Assembly: GCF_049116215.1 (NCBI RefSeq)
Contig: NZ_JAGDZB010000005.1
Location: 186,001-250,000, forward strand
DNA: 64,000 nt
Reading direction: 5' to 3'
DNA from: Shimia sp049116215
GTDB taxonomy: Bacteria; Pseudomonadota; Alphaproteobacteria; Rhodobacterales; Rhodobacteraceae
Shown: piece by piece, positions 24,280-32,633 of the stretch
How the letters are laid out: each line of letters starts with the position of its first letter
How positions within the stretch are numbered: the first letter of the stretch is position 1
Made by a program: the position numbers and the translations under genes
The notes under the pieces: model-generated
Seen by the model: only the letters and a program-made list of their open reading frames with translations
Told to the model about the DNA's origin: nothing
Database searches by the model: none

Positions 24280-26292
24280 ATGACAAATCCGCTGCTGTCC
24301 GCGTGGGACACCCCGTTTAAGCTTGCCCCGTTTGATAAGATTTCTGACGACGATTTTGCGCCTGCCTTTGAGGAGGCTTTGGCCGCGCATAAGGCCGAGA
24401 TTGACGCGATTGCCGAGAGTGCTGAGGCTCCGAGCTTTGCCAACACCATTGAAGCCATGGAAGTGGCCGGAGAGGGGCTCGACAAAGTGCTGTCCGTGTT
24501 CTTCTCGGTGGCCGGGGCGGACAGCAATCCGGCGCGGGAAGAGCTGCAGCGCGCGTTCTCGCCAAAGCTGGCGGCGCACTCGGCGGAGATTTCGGCGAAC
24601 AAAGCGTTGTTTGGCCGGATCAAAGCGATTTGGGATGCGCGCGACACGCTGGAGCTCACAGAGGAGCAACAGCGCGTGTTGATGCTGACCCATCGCGGCT
24701 TTGTGCGTGGCGGGGCGGCGCTGGAAGGCGATGCGGATGCGCGCATGAAAGAGATCAAAGGTCGCTTGGCTGTGTTGGGCACAGAGTTCACGCAGAACCT
24801 TTTGGCGGATGAGCGCGCATGGTTCATGCCGCTGGCGGAGGAAGACCTGGAAGGGCTGCCCGCCTTTGCCGTGGATGCCGCGCGGGCAGCTGGCGAAGAG
24901 AAAGGCGCAGATGGGCCGGTTGTGACGCTGTCGCGCTCTATCATTGTGCCGTTTTTGCAGTTCTCGCCGCGCCGCGACCTGCGGGAGAAGGCGTTTGAGG
25001 CCTGGGTCGCGCGTGGGGCCAATGGGGGCGAGACCGACAACCGCGCCATTGCGGGGGAAATCCTGGCGCTGCGTGAGGAACGGGCGAAGCTTTTGGGCTA
25101 TGCCAGCTTTGCGGACTACAAACTGGAAACCGAGATGGCCAAGACGCCGGGCGCGGTGCGCGGGTTGTTGATGGATGTCTGGGCACCCGCCAAAGCGCGT
25201 GCAGAAGCGGATGCCGCTGTGCTGACCGAGATGATGCATGCGGATGGGATCAACGGCGATCTGGCGCCGTGGGATTGGCGGTACTACGCAGAGAAGCGGC
25301 GCAAAGCGGAGCATGATCTGGATGAGGCGGCGCTAAAACCATACCTGCAGCTTGATCGCATGATTGAGGCAAGCTTTGCCTGTGCGACCAAGCTCTTTGG
25401 GTTGCAGTTCAAAGAGTTGGACGTGCCGCTTTATCATGAGGACTGTCGTGCCTGGGAAGTCACGCGGGACGGGGCACATGTGGCGGTGTTTATCGGGGAC
25501 TATTTTGCGCGGGGCGGGAAACGCTCTGGCGCCTGGTGTTCGGCGATGCGGGGGCAGGCAAAATTCCCAGAGGTGCAGGGGCCAGTTGTCATTAATGTCT
25601 GCAACTTTGCAAAGGGTGATCCGGCGCTGTTGTCTTACGATGATGCTCGCACGCTGTTCCACGAATTTGGTCATGCGCTGCATCAGATGCTGTCCAATGT
25701 GACCTATGAGAGCATTTCCGGCACCTCTGTGGCGCGGGACTTTGTCGAGCTGCCGAGCCAGCTGTATGAGCACTGGCTTGAAGTGCCGGAGGTGCTGGCG
25801 GAGTATGCCACCCATGCGGAGACCGGTGAGGCAATGCCGCAGGCGATGTTGGTGAAGGTGCTGGGCGCGGCGAATTTTGATCAGGGCTTTGCCACGGTGG
25901 AATATGTCGCCTCCGCACTGGTGGATCTGGCGTTCCATGAGGGTGCAGCGCCAAGCGATCCGATGGCGAAGCAGGCGGAGGTTCTGGCGGAACTGGGCAT
26001 GCCTGCCGCGATCACCATGCGCCACGCCACGCCGCATTTTGCGCATGTGTTTGCCGGGGACGGCTATAGCTCCGGCTATTACAGCTATATGTGGTCTGAG
26101 GTGATGGATGCAGATGCCTTCGAGGCCTTTGAGGAGGCGGGGGACGCGTTTGATCCGGAGACGGCCAAGGCGCTGGAGCAGCATATCCTGTCGACCGGCG
26201 GATCGGTGGAGGCCGAAGAGCTATATAAACGGTTCCGGGGCCGTTTGCCGGGCGTTGAGGCCCTTTTGAAAGGGCGCGGCTTGGCGGCTTAA
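24280..26292 (+). CDS. M3 family metallopeptidase (oligopeptidase A / Dcp-like)
   Basis: A 670-residue cytosolic zinc peptidase that cleaves short peptides. The HEFGHALH motif is at residues 461-468 (His461, Glu462, His465), with the third ligand Glu expected in DFVELPSQ about 25 residues later. The C-terminal GYSSGYYSYMWSEVMDADAF motif near residue 590 is typical of the Dcp/OpdA subfamily. AAAGGAG lies 9 bp before the ATG. It is monocistronic: a 155-bp gap lies upstream and a strong terminator follows. Confidence 0.95.
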   Translation: MTNPLLSAWDTPFKLAPFDKISDDDFAPAFEEALAAHKAEIDAIAESAEAPSFANTIEAMEVAGEGLDKVLSVFFSVAGADSNPAREELQRAFSPKLAAHSAEISANKALFGRIKAIWDARDTLELTEEQQRVLMLTHRGFVRGGAALEGDADARMKEIKGRLAVLGTEFTQNLLADERAWFMPLAEEDLEGLPAFAVDAARAAGEEKGADGPVVTLSRSIIVPFLQFSPRRDLREKAFEAWVARGANGGETDNRAIAGEILALREERAKLLGYASFADYKLETEMAKTPGAVRGLLMDVWAPAKARAEADAAVLTEMMHADGINGDLAPWDWRYYAEKRRKAEHDLDEAALKPYLQLDRMIEASFACATKLFGLQFKELDVPLYHEDCRAWEVTRDGAHVAVFIGDYFARGGKRSGAWCSAMRGQAKFPEVQGPVVINVCNFAKGDPALLSYDDARTLFHEFGHALHQMLSNVTYESISGTSVARDFVELPSQLYEHWLEVPEVLAEYATHAETGEAMPQAMLVKVLGAANFDQGFATVEYVASALVDLAFHEGAAPSDPMAKQAEVLAELGMPAAITMRHATPHFAHVFAGDGYSSGYYSYMWSEVMDADAFEAFEEAGDAFDPETAKALEQHILSTGGSVEAEELYKRFRGRLPGVEALLKGRGLAA

Positions 26293-26313
26293 AGCCACCT
26301 TTCAATGAGATAT

Positions 26314-26352
26314 AAAAACACCCGCAGGCGGAGGAAACCTGCGGGTGTTTTT
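26314..26352. terminator. Bidirectional terminator between M3 peptidase and glycine-zipper gene
   Basis: A perfect 15-bp stem, AAAAACACCCGCAGG (26314-26328) and CCTGCGGGTGTTTTT (26338-26352), with a 9-nt loop. The A and T arms supply U tracts in both directions for the two convergent genes. Confidence 0.93.
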
Positions 26353-26358
26353 GTGTGT

Positions 26359-26727
26359 TTAGCCGATCACGTCATGGCCGCGGTTTTGCATGCAGCGGAT
26401 CAGAACGTTGCGGCGTTCGTCATTCACTTTGGAGGCGTTTTCGGCCGCGCCAATGGCGCCGCCGGTGATTGCGCCAACCACGGCACCTTCCCATTCATCG
26501 TCGGCTTCAATGGCCCCAACACCGGCGCCAACCACGGCACCGACGGCGGCGCTTTCGGCCCCTGCGCCGTTGGTGAAGGAGGCCGCCTGTACGTGGCAGG
26601 CGTTGTAATCGTTGTCAAAATTGGCGTTGCGGGTGCCGTCCACTGTCAGAGGACGATCCACGGGTGCGGTGCAAGCGGCCAGAGACAGGGCGGCAATCAG
26701 GCTTAGCATCAATGTGTTGTGGGTCAT
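26359..26727 (-). CDS. Glycine-zipper lipoprotein
   Basis: A 122-residue lipoprotein: signal peptide with LSLAAC, Cys19 being the lipidation site. Residues about 60-98 carry alternating glycines and alanines (AVGAVVGAGVGAIEA, then GAVVGAITGGAIGAA), a glycine-zipper as in Omp_gly_zip or SlyB-like outer-membrane lipoproteins. I chose the ATG at 26727 rather than one six codons upstream, because AAGGA precedes it and the signal peptide then has normal length. Role unknown; such proteins often affect outer-membrane stability. Confidence 0.82.
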   Translation of the reverse strand: MTHNTLMLSLIAALSLAACTAPVDRPLTVDGTRNANFDNDYNACHVQAASFTNGAGAESAAVGAVVGAGVGAIEADDEWEGAVVGAITGGAIGAAENASKVNDERRNVLIRCMQNRGHDVIG

Positions 26728-26804
26728 TTGGGGTGGTCCTTTCAAAATGAGTCTGTCTTGGGATGAGCGACATCTAGGAGGGTGAGATTTTCATTTCAAG
26801 AGAA

Positions 26805-26838
26805 AAGTTTTTCGTTTTACATAAAAACTTGCGCGCAA
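26805..26838. promoter_or_regulatory. Inverted repeats upstream of the DUF2975/XRE pair
   Basis: In an AT-rich gap, AAGTTTTT (26805-26812) and AAAAACTT (26823-26830) form an 8-bp inverted repeat with a 10-nt spacer. TTGCGCGCAA (26829-26838) is a perfect 10-nt palindrome overlapping its right arm. The position, about 46-79 bp before the DUF2975 start, suits an operator, possibly for the XRE regulator encoded downstream. Confidence 0.4.
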
Positions 26839-26883
26839 AACGTAATTAGATTAATGAAAGGCAATAACTTTAGGAGTGAGTAA

Positions 26884-27393
26884 ATGAAGCTTGTGGCCCG
26901 TCTCGCGATGTTGATTACGCTGGTCTATTTCACCTTTGGCTGGGCGGTGTTGTGGATATCCGCCTTCCTTGGAACAGGCGAAATGCTGGCTGATGCCTTT
27001 GATTTGCCACTGGATATGCCTGTGCCGCCTCTCTGGGCGATTCTGGTTGGCATGGGCATGATGTGGCCCGCGTTGATCAGTTTGGGCGTCGGGTTCTGGG
27101 CGTTGGACCGAATCCTACTTTTGAAAAATCCGCAGGACTTTGCGCAGATGGGGAAACACCTGCGGCTGTGCGCCTACGCGTTTCTGGCGTTTTGGCTGCT
27201 CAATGCCTTGAATGTGTCGATGCAACCGGTGGTGTTGAGTGCCCATTTGGCACCAGATCTGCGCCCGGAGTTTGTGCTGATCGACATCGATATTGATGTG
27301 GTTTTCCTGGTGCTTGGGGTGGTGTTTTTTGCGATCAGCCGGTCGCTCACTCAGGCGCAAGAAATTGCTGACGAGAACAGCCAGTTCCTGTAG
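26884..27393 (+). CDS. DUF2975 family membrane protein
   Basis: A 169-residue inner-membrane protein with four hydrophobic helices (about 8-30, 47-75, 95-118, 128-155), the layout of DUF2975. In many bacteria DUF2975 genes are directly followed by a small Cro/CI-type regulator, and this is the case here (8 bp gap). The biochemical role is unknown. TAGGAG lies about 9 bp before the ATG. The gene is preceded by inverted repeats that may control it. Confidence 0.8.
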   Translation: MKLVARLAMLITLVYFTFGWAVLWISAFLGTGEMLADAFDLPLDMPVPPLWAILVGMGMMWPALISLGVGFWALDRILLLKNPQDFAQMGKHLRLCAYAFLAFWLLNALNVSMQPVVLSAHLAPDLRPEFVLIDIDIDVVFLVLGVVFFAISRSLTQAQEIADENSQFL

Positions 27394-27401
27394 GAGGCCC
27401 T

Positions 27402-27614
27402 ATGCCCATACGCATCAACCTCGATCTGGAACTGGTGAAACGCAAGATGACCTCGCGCGAGTTGGCGCAGGCCATTGGATTGACCGAGACCAACCTCAGC
27501 CTGCTGAAGTCCGGCAAAGTGAAAGGCATTCGTTTCAATACGTTGGAGGCGATTTGTGCCCACCTGGGATGTCAGCCGGGGGATATTCTGGAGTATATGC
27601 CGGAGGAAGAGTGA
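27402..27614 (+). CDS. XRE-family (YozG-like) transcriptional regulator
   Basis: A 70-residue helix-turn-helix protein, RKMTSRELAQAIGLTETNLSLLKSGK forming the HTH (about residues 13-40) and RFNTLEAICAHLGCQPGDILEY closing it. This is the small HTH_26/YozG type with no ligand domain. It lies 8 bp after the DUF2975 gene with GGAGG before its ATG, so the two form one operon. It probably represses its own operon; a partner role with the membrane protein is suggested by their regular co-occurrence. Confidence 0.88.
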   Translation: MPIRINLDLELVKRKMTSRELAQAIGLTETNLSLLKSGKVKGIRFNTLEAICAHLGCQPGDILEYMPEEE

Positions 27615-27624
27615 GAACCTCAAA

Positions 27625-27655
27625 AAAGGGCGCCGCAGTTTTGCGGGCGCCCTTT
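27625..27655. terminator. Terminator after the XRE gene
   Basis: A stem of AAAGGGCGCCGCA (27625-27637) with TGCGGGCGCCCTTT (27642-27655), one bulged base, and a short loop. It has an A run before it and TTT after. It can serve both the XRE gene and the convergent phosphomannomutase gene. Confidence 0.8.
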
Positions 27656-27679
27656 CAATGTTGTGTTTTTGATGTCTGA

Positions 27680-29176
27680 TCAGATGGTCTGATCGTAGTC
27701 GCCGACACCTGGCTCGGTGCGGATCACGGCGTCGATCTCGGCAAATATCTGGCGCATTTCGGCGTCGCTTTCGTTGCTTTCGATCACCACCACCAAGTTG
27801 GGTGTGTTTGAACTGGCGCGCACGAGGCCCCAGCTACCGTTGTCCAGGATCACACGGGCGCCGTTGACGGTCACCATTTCGTTGATCGCGCGACCGGCGA
27901 TTTTTTCACCTGCGTCGTGCATGGCGGTGAGCTTGCCCACGATGCGCTCGAGGATGTCGTACTTCTCTGTGTCCGCTGCATAGGGCGACATGGTTGGGGT
28001 CGACCAGGTTTTGGGCAGGGCCTTACGCATGTCCGACATTTTCATGTCCGGGTTGCGGTCCAGCATTTTGCAGATTTCCACGGCGACGCGCATGCCACAG
28101 TCATAGCCACGGCCCACGTCTCCCGCGAGGAAGTAGTGGCCGGATTTTTCAAAGCCTGCCAGTGCGCCCAATTCGTGCACGCGGCGTTTCATGTGGCTGT
28201 GGCCGGTTTTCCAGTAGTCGGTTTTGGCGCCGGTGGCCAAAAGATCTGGGTCGGCGGCATAGAGGCCGGTGGATTTCACGTCGGCCACAAAGGTCGCGTT
28301 GGGGTAGAGTTTGCCAAGGTCTTTGGCCATGATCACACCGACCTTATCGGCAAAGATCTCTTCGCCCTCGTCATCCACTACGCCGCAGCGGTCGCCGTCG
28401 CCGTCAAAGCCAAGCGCGAGGTCCGCGCCGGAGGCTTTCACGCTGTCAGACATGTCGTGCAGCATTTCCATGGCTTCGGGGTTGGGGTTGTAGTTGGGGA
28501 AAGTGTAGTCGAGCCGGTTGTGGCTATCGACGACTTCCACACCCATGCGTTTGAAGAGTTCTGGTGCAAAAGCGGCGGCGGTGCCGTTGCCGGTGGCGCA
28601 GACAACTTTCAGCGGGCGGGACATTTTGAAGTCTCCCACCAGGTCATCAAGATAGGCTTCGCGCACGCCGTCGATAAACTCGTGTTTGCCACCGTCATGG
28701 GCGTCAAAGTCGCCATTGAGCACGATGTCGCGCAGTTCGGCCATTTCATCGGGGCCGTGAGTCAGCGGCTTTTCAAAGCCCATTTTCACGCCGGTCCAGC
28801 CGTTGGGGTTGTGGGACGCGGTCACCATGGCCACGGCAGGCGCATCGAGGTGGAATTGGGAGAAATATGCCATGGGGGACAGGGCAGGGCCGATGTCTTT
28901 TACGTGGATGCCAGCCTTCATCAGGCCGACGATCAGCGCCATTTTGATCGAGACGGAATAGTCGCGGTAGTCATTGCCCACCGCAATCACCGGCGCGATG
29001 CCGCGGCGGCGCATCTGGGTGCCAAGGCCAAAACCAAGGGCGGTCATGCCTGGGAGGTTGATCGCCTCCGGGAACTGCCAGCGGGCGTCATATTCGCGGA
29101 AACCTGTGGGGGCGATCATCGGGTCGCGCAGAAATTCCCAGGTGTTTGGGCGCACTTCGGGCAATGGTTTTTTCAT
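27680..29176 (-). CDS. Phosphomannomutase / phosphoglucomutase
   Basis: Interconverts hexose 1- and 6-phosphates, supplying GDP-mannose or UDP-glucose for surface polysaccharides. The 498-residue alpha-D-phosphohexomutase has the phosphoserine loop TASHNPNGWTGVKM (Ser121), the metal loop GFDGDGDRCGVVD (near residue 255) and the C-terminal phosphate-binding RASSNTPNLVVVIES. I chose the ATG at 29176, since an in-frame TTG seven codons upstream has no ribosome binding site. It lies 32 bp after kdsA on the same strand, downstream of the kps-like export genes. AlgC-type substrate range (mannose and glucose) is likely but not provable here. Confidence 0.93.
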   Translation of the reverse strand: MKKPLPEVRPNTWEFLRDPMIAPTGFREYDARWQFPEAINLPGMTALGFGLGTQMRRRGIAPVIAVGNDYRDYSVSIKMALIVGLMKAGIHVKDIGPALSPMAYFSQFHLDAPAVAMVTASHNPNGWTGVKMGFEKPLTHGPDEMAELRDIVLNGDFDAHDGGKHEFIDGVREAYLDDLVGDFKMSRPLKVVCATGNGTAAAFAPELFKRMGVEVVDSHNRLDYTFPNYNPNPEAMEMLHDMSDSVKASGADLALGFDGDGDRCGVVDDEGEEIFADKVGVIMAKDLGKLYPNATFVADVKSTGLYAADPDLLATGAKTDYWKTGHSHMKRRVHELGALAGFEKSGHYFLAGDVGRGYDCGMRVAVEICKMLDRNPDMKMSDMRKALPKTWSTPTMSPYAADTEKYDILERIVGKLTAMHDAGEKIAGRAINEMVTVNGARVILDNGSWGLVRASSNTPNLVVVIESNESDAEMRQIFAEIDAVIRTEPGVGDYDQTI

Positions 29177-29208
29177 AACAATGTCTTTCTTCGTCAAAAA
29201 TCAGTTGG

Positions 29209-30042
29209 TCAAATGGCCATTGGGTTGGCTTTGGCCAACACATCAAACTGCATTAATGTGTCAATCAGTTGCGGCATTTGGTCAAGATGGATCATGTTTG
29301 GCCCATCGGAGGGGGCGTTGTCCGGATCTTGGTGCGTTTCGATAAACACGGCAGCGGTGCCAATTGAGACCGCAGCGCGGGCCATAACGGGCGCAAATTC
29401 GCGCTGGCCGCCGGAGCTGCCGCCTTGGCCGCCGGGTTGCTGCACAGAGTGGGTGGCGTCCATCACCACCGGGTATCCGGTTTGGGCCATCTGCGGCAGC
29501 GAGCGCATGTCGGCCACCAGGGTGTTGTAGCCAAAAGAGGTGCCGCGCTCGGTCAGCAAGATGTTGGTGTTGCCGGTGCTTTCGATCTTGGTGACGATGT
29601 TGCCCATCTCCCAAGGAGCTAGGAATTGGCCTTTCTTCACGTTCACCGCGGCGCCGGTTTTGCCAGCAGCCACCAGCATGTCGGTTTGGCGGCACAGGAA
29701 GGCCGGAATTTGCAGGATGTCGACGGCTTCAGCGGCCACCGCGCATTGCTCTTCGGTGTGCACATCGGTCAGCACAGGCACGTCAAAGTCTTTGCGGATG
29801 CCATCCAGAACCGAGAGACCCGCGTCCAGGCCCAGGCCGCGAATGCCCGTGAGGGAGGTGCGGTTGGCTTTGTCGTAGCTTGCCTTAAAGACATATTGCG
29901 CGCCGGCTTTGGCGCAGGCCTCTTTCATGGCGCCTGCGATCATTTCGGCGTGGTCTTTGCTCTCCAATTGGCACGGGCCGGCAATGACCGTCAAAGGAAG
30001 GTCATTGCCGATGGTGAGAGCACCAACATTTACATGTTTCAT
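29209..30042 (-). CDS. kdsA: 3-deoxy-8-phosphooctulonate synthase
   Basis: Condenses phosphoenolpyruvate and arabinose 5-phosphate to KDO 8-phosphate, the precursor of lipopolysaccharide inner core and of the KDO linker of group 2 capsules. The 277-residue protein has VIAGPCQLES (from residue 19), FKASYDKANRTS (52-63), PVLTDVHTEEQ, IPAFLCRQTD with the substrate-binding segment, and DATHSVQQPGG. Its ATG overlaps the upstream stop as TAATG, tying it to the KpsE-like gene. This suggests it is expressed for polysaccharide export. Confidence 0.96.
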   Translation of the reverse strand: MKHVNVGALTIGNDLPLTVIAGPCQLESKDHAEMIAGAMKEACAKAGAQYVFKASYDKANRTSLTGIRGLGLDAGLSVLDGIRKDFDVPVLTDVHTEEQCAVAAEAVDILQIPAFLCRQTDMLVAAGKTGAAVNVKKGQFLAPWEMGNIVTKIESTGNTNILLTERGTSFGYNTLVADMRSLPQMAQTGYPVVMDATHSVQQPGGQGGSSGGQREFAPVMARAAVSIGTAAVFIETHQDPDNAPSDGPNMIHLDQMPQLIDTLMQFDVLAKANPMAI

Positions 30043-31706
30043 TACGAAGACACCTGTTCTCTGAGGATGGACGCGGTCAGCGAGATCATCAGATAAATGC
30101 CCGAAAAGATCAGGAAGGCCAAGATCGTGTTTTCAAAGCTGCGTGGGTAAGACGGATCCTGCGCCGAAACCGGGTCCACCGAGGTGGTCAGGTAGCGCAC
30201 CTGGCGGTTGGCTTCCAATTCGGTCTGTTTCAGGGTCTGCAGCGCGGTTTGCATTTGCAGGTCGGCTGCGGCCAAGTCAGCTTGAGCGATCTGAATTTGC
30301 GAGGTTTTGGAGGCGAGGGATTCTTCACCGGCGGTGGCCTCAGTCATGCGCGCTCGCTGGGTGGCCAACGCGGCCTGCAAGCGGCGCACGTCGCCTTGAA
30401 CACCTTCGACGCGGGCTTTGTTCGGGCGCGCGTTGTCTTGCAGCGCGGCCAATTGCAGCTGCTTTTCTTGCAGTTGGATTTCAAGATTGGTGATCTGTTG
30501 ACGCAATGAGGCAATCACACCTTCGGGGTCCAGAACGGTGCTTTCTTGCAGGCGCACCAGCTCAATTTGCGCATTGCGGCGTTCTTGTTTGGCGGTGTCC
30601 AAGCTGTTCTGTGCGTCGCGCAACTGGTCTTTCCTCTTGCGTTGAGACAGGTCATCAACCCGTTGTTCCGCATAGGAAATGAGCGCTTTCGAAAACTGTG
30701 TCGCAATTTCAGGATCAGCGGCGCTGACCTCCATGCGGATGGAGCCTTCGGTCGGATCGTAGCCGATTTTCACAAACTTTTTGTAGACCTTATAGGCCTT
30801 TTCGTTGGACGGGTTTTCGTCCAGCCGCTGGATTGGGTCGATTTCCGGATTGGAGAAGTGGTCTTTGAAGCCCACATCGTTGTCCAATCGGATCATCGCG
30901 TCCTTACTGGTCAGGTAGTCCTGCACCGCGATGGCGTCCTGGTTGGAGTTGAGCTGAGCCGGAAGCAGGCCGCCAAGACCGCCGCCGCCGGTGCTGTCGG
31001 CTTGCTGCACCAGGAAGGCGGATTTGGTGGAGTACATTGGGGTGGCAACTGAATAGAAGTACCAGCCAGCAAAGAGGGTCGGCAGGAAGACAAAGGCCGA
31101 AAGGCGCGCCAGCAGCAGAAGCAGGCGGCGACGGCGACGGCGGGCGATGTCTTTCTGGATTTCGCCAATCTCGAGCGCGCGCATCTCCGCCGGGGACATG
31201 GTCTCAGTCGACGGCAGGTTGGATTTGCCCAAAGGCATGGTCTGCGGCAGCTGCACCTTGCCCGCTTTGGCCGGGGGCTTGGCCCCTTTGTCGGATGGCA
31301 TGAGGTCCAGCATGTTGGTGCGCTGGAACGGATCGATGCCCGCCTCGCGCAAAAGGCGCACGGCGTCGTAGTCGGAGGTTGGGGCCAGATTGTTTTTCTG
31401 CGCCATGCGGCGGGCCATACGCAACTGGCGACCGGTGAGGCCTTCGCGTTTGATCGCGTCAATGGCGGCCTCTGCGCCCTGTGGCGTGGGCCGCGCCTTG
31501 TTGGCGGCAGCGGGCTGCGGCTGCGGTGTTGGTTGCGGTGCGGCTTGGCCTTGTGGCTGGGCGCCCGGATTGGGCAGATTCACGGCGCGGGGGCGTGGTT
31601 GCGGCTCGCCCTGGGGGGCGGGCGGGGCACCCTCTGGCGTTGGTTGCGCAGATGGGGTCTCGCTGCGGCGGACGCGGAATTTTTTAGCCTTGGGTTTGGT
31701 AGTCAT
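30042..31706 (-). CDS. KpsE-like capsule polysaccharide export inner-membrane protein
   Basis: A 554-residue polysaccharide co-polymerase-like protein. Residues 1-190 are cytosolic and unusual: a Pro/Gln/Ala-rich stretch (about 15-80) followed by a basic helical segment. A membrane helix follows (about 194-220, LLARLSAFVFLPTLFAGWYFY), then a periplasmic domain with YSTKSAFLVQQ, a long coiled coil (about 340-500), and a second membrane helix near the C-terminus (FENTILAFLIFSGIYLMISL). E. coli KpsE has the same helix/coiled-coil/helix layout but only about 380 residues. It overlaps the ABC ATPase gene by 23 bp and kdsA by one base. Confidence 0.85.
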   Translation of the reverse strand: MTTKPKAKKFRVRRSETPSAQPTPEGAPPAPQGEPQPRPRAVNLPNPGAQPQGQAAPQPTPQPQPAAANKARPTPQGAEAAIDAIKREGLTGRQLRMARRMAQKNNLAPTSDYDAVRLLREAGIDPFQRTNMLDLMPSDKGAKPPAKAGKVQLPQTMPLGKSNLPSTETMSPAEMRALEIGEIQKDIARRRRRRLLLLLARLSAFVFLPTLFAGWYFYSVATPMYSTKSAFLVQQADSTGGGGLGGLLPAQLNSNQDAIAVQDYLTSKDAMIRLDNDVGFKDHFSNPEIDPIQRLDENPSNEKAYKVYKKFVKIGYDPTEGSIRMEVSAADPEIATQFSKALISYAEQRVDDLSQRKRKDQLRDAQNSLDTAKQERRNAQIELVRLQESTVLDPEGVIASLRQQITNLEIQLQEKQLQLAALQDNARPNKARVEGVQGDVRRLQAALATQRARMTEATAGEESLASKTSQIQIAQADLAAADLQMQTALQTLKQTELEANRQVRYLTTSVDPVSAQDPSYPRSFENTILAFLIFSGIYLMISLTASILREQVSS

Positions 31707-32343
31707 AGAGCTGCTTGGCCTCTTCCAAGGTGTCGAACATATAGAGTTTGCCGTTCAGCAGCACAGCGGCGGAACGGGCAAATTTTTCCAGCACTTGCGG
31801 CTGGTGTGACACAATCACAATTGTGGTGGTGCGCAGGCGTTCGCGGAGCACTTCACCGGCTTTTTTGTTAAAATCCACATCGGTAGAAGAAGGCATGCCC
31901 TCGTCAATCAGGTAGATGTCGAAGTCCAGCGCCAGCATCAGCGCAAAGGTAAAGCGCGAGCGCATACCGGACGAATAGGTGCCCAGCGGCTGATCAAAAT
32001 ATTCGCCGAGGTTGCAGAGCCAGCGGCAGAAGGCCTCGACATAATCCGGGTCCAGCCCGTACAGCCTGGCGATATAGCGGCTGTTTTCTACGGCGGTGTG
32101 TTTGTTCACCACGCCGCCCATAAACCCAAGCGGGAAGGAAATGCGGCAGTCGCGGCGGATCACCCCTTCGTCAGGTTTTTCCAACCCCGCCATCATATTG
32201 ATCAGCGTGGTCTTGCCGGTGCCGTTGGGGGCAAGGATGCCCAGAGAGTTGCCCAATTCGACACGGAAAGAGACGCGCTCAAGGATGACCTTGCGCTGCG
32301 TGCCGGTCCAGAAGGACTTACTCACATTGTCGAACTCGAGCAT
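31684..32343 (-). CDS. KpsT-like ABC transporter ATP-binding protein (polysaccharide export)
   Basis: A 219-residue ATPase of the group 2 capsule/lipid-linked polysaccharide exporter class. Walker A APNGTGKTT (near residue 38), signature YSSGMRSRF (near 124) and Walker B YLIDEGMP are present. The SSGMRSR signature and short length fit KpsT. It should pair with a KpsM permease, which is not in the window. First gene of the run kpsT-kpsE-kdsA-phosphomannomutase. Confidence 0.9.
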   Translation of the reverse strand: MLEFDNVSKSFWTGTQRKVILERVSFRVELGNSLGILAPNGTGKTTLINMMAGLEKPDEGVIRRDCRISFPLGFMGGVVNKHTAVENSRYIARLYGLDPDYVEAFCRWLCNLGEYFDQPLGTYSSGMRSRFTFALMLALDFDIYLIDEGMPSSTDVDFNKKAGEVLRERLRTTTIVIVSHQPQVLEKFARSAAVLLNGKLYMFDTLEEAKQLYDYQTQG

Positions 32344-32633
32344 TACCTGCTCCTGAAACTGCTCTCACGTGCCGTTATAGCACAAAACTATACACCATAG
32401 TGGTTAACGCTCTGACGGCGTTTTGCCCAATATGTCGGATTTGTCAGGCAGATAGCAACTGTCTGAGGCGGGAATGGGGCAAGAAATGCAAAAAATTGAA
32501 ACGGAATGCGGAAGTCTCGGGGAAATTTGAGGAAATTCAGTGTTTCCAGTTGCTTTGTTAAGCACCGCCGCAAAAAACCACCGATGCGTTGGGGCACCGG
32601 TGGTTTGCATGGGTTTTGGTTAAGGTCTTAGTC
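32344..32633. promoter_or_regulatory. Longest non-coding gap; upstream region of the kps-like operon
   Basis: This 290-bp stretch holds no supported gene. Near the kpsT start, on the minus strand, there is a -10-like TATAAC (complement of 32374-32379), and an ACTAT-N5-ATAGT inverted repeat at 32387-32401 just upstream of it. No convincing -35 is at standard spacing. The right end carries the terminator of the permease gene. The middle part is AT-richer than the genes and has no structure I can name. Confidence 0.35.
32575..32606 (-). terminator. Terminator of the arsR-permease operon
   Basis: Stem AAACCACCG (32575-32583) with CGGTGGTTT (32598-32606), extended inside by TGC/GCA. On the minus strand it is followed by a T tract (complement of 32572-32577). 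It lies 28 bp after the permease stop. Confidence 0.85.

Noticed and set aside
24040..25314. A 424-codon open frame antisense to the M3 peptidase
   Set aside because: No recognisable domain, and it crosses the intergenic region into moeB-like coding sequence on the other strand; typical GC-driven antisense frame.
27917..29530. A 537-codon open frame antisense to phosphomannomutase and kdsA
   Set aside because: Its translation is rich in His, Val and Gly with no domain, and it runs opposite two unmistakable enzymes; it results from high GC third positions.
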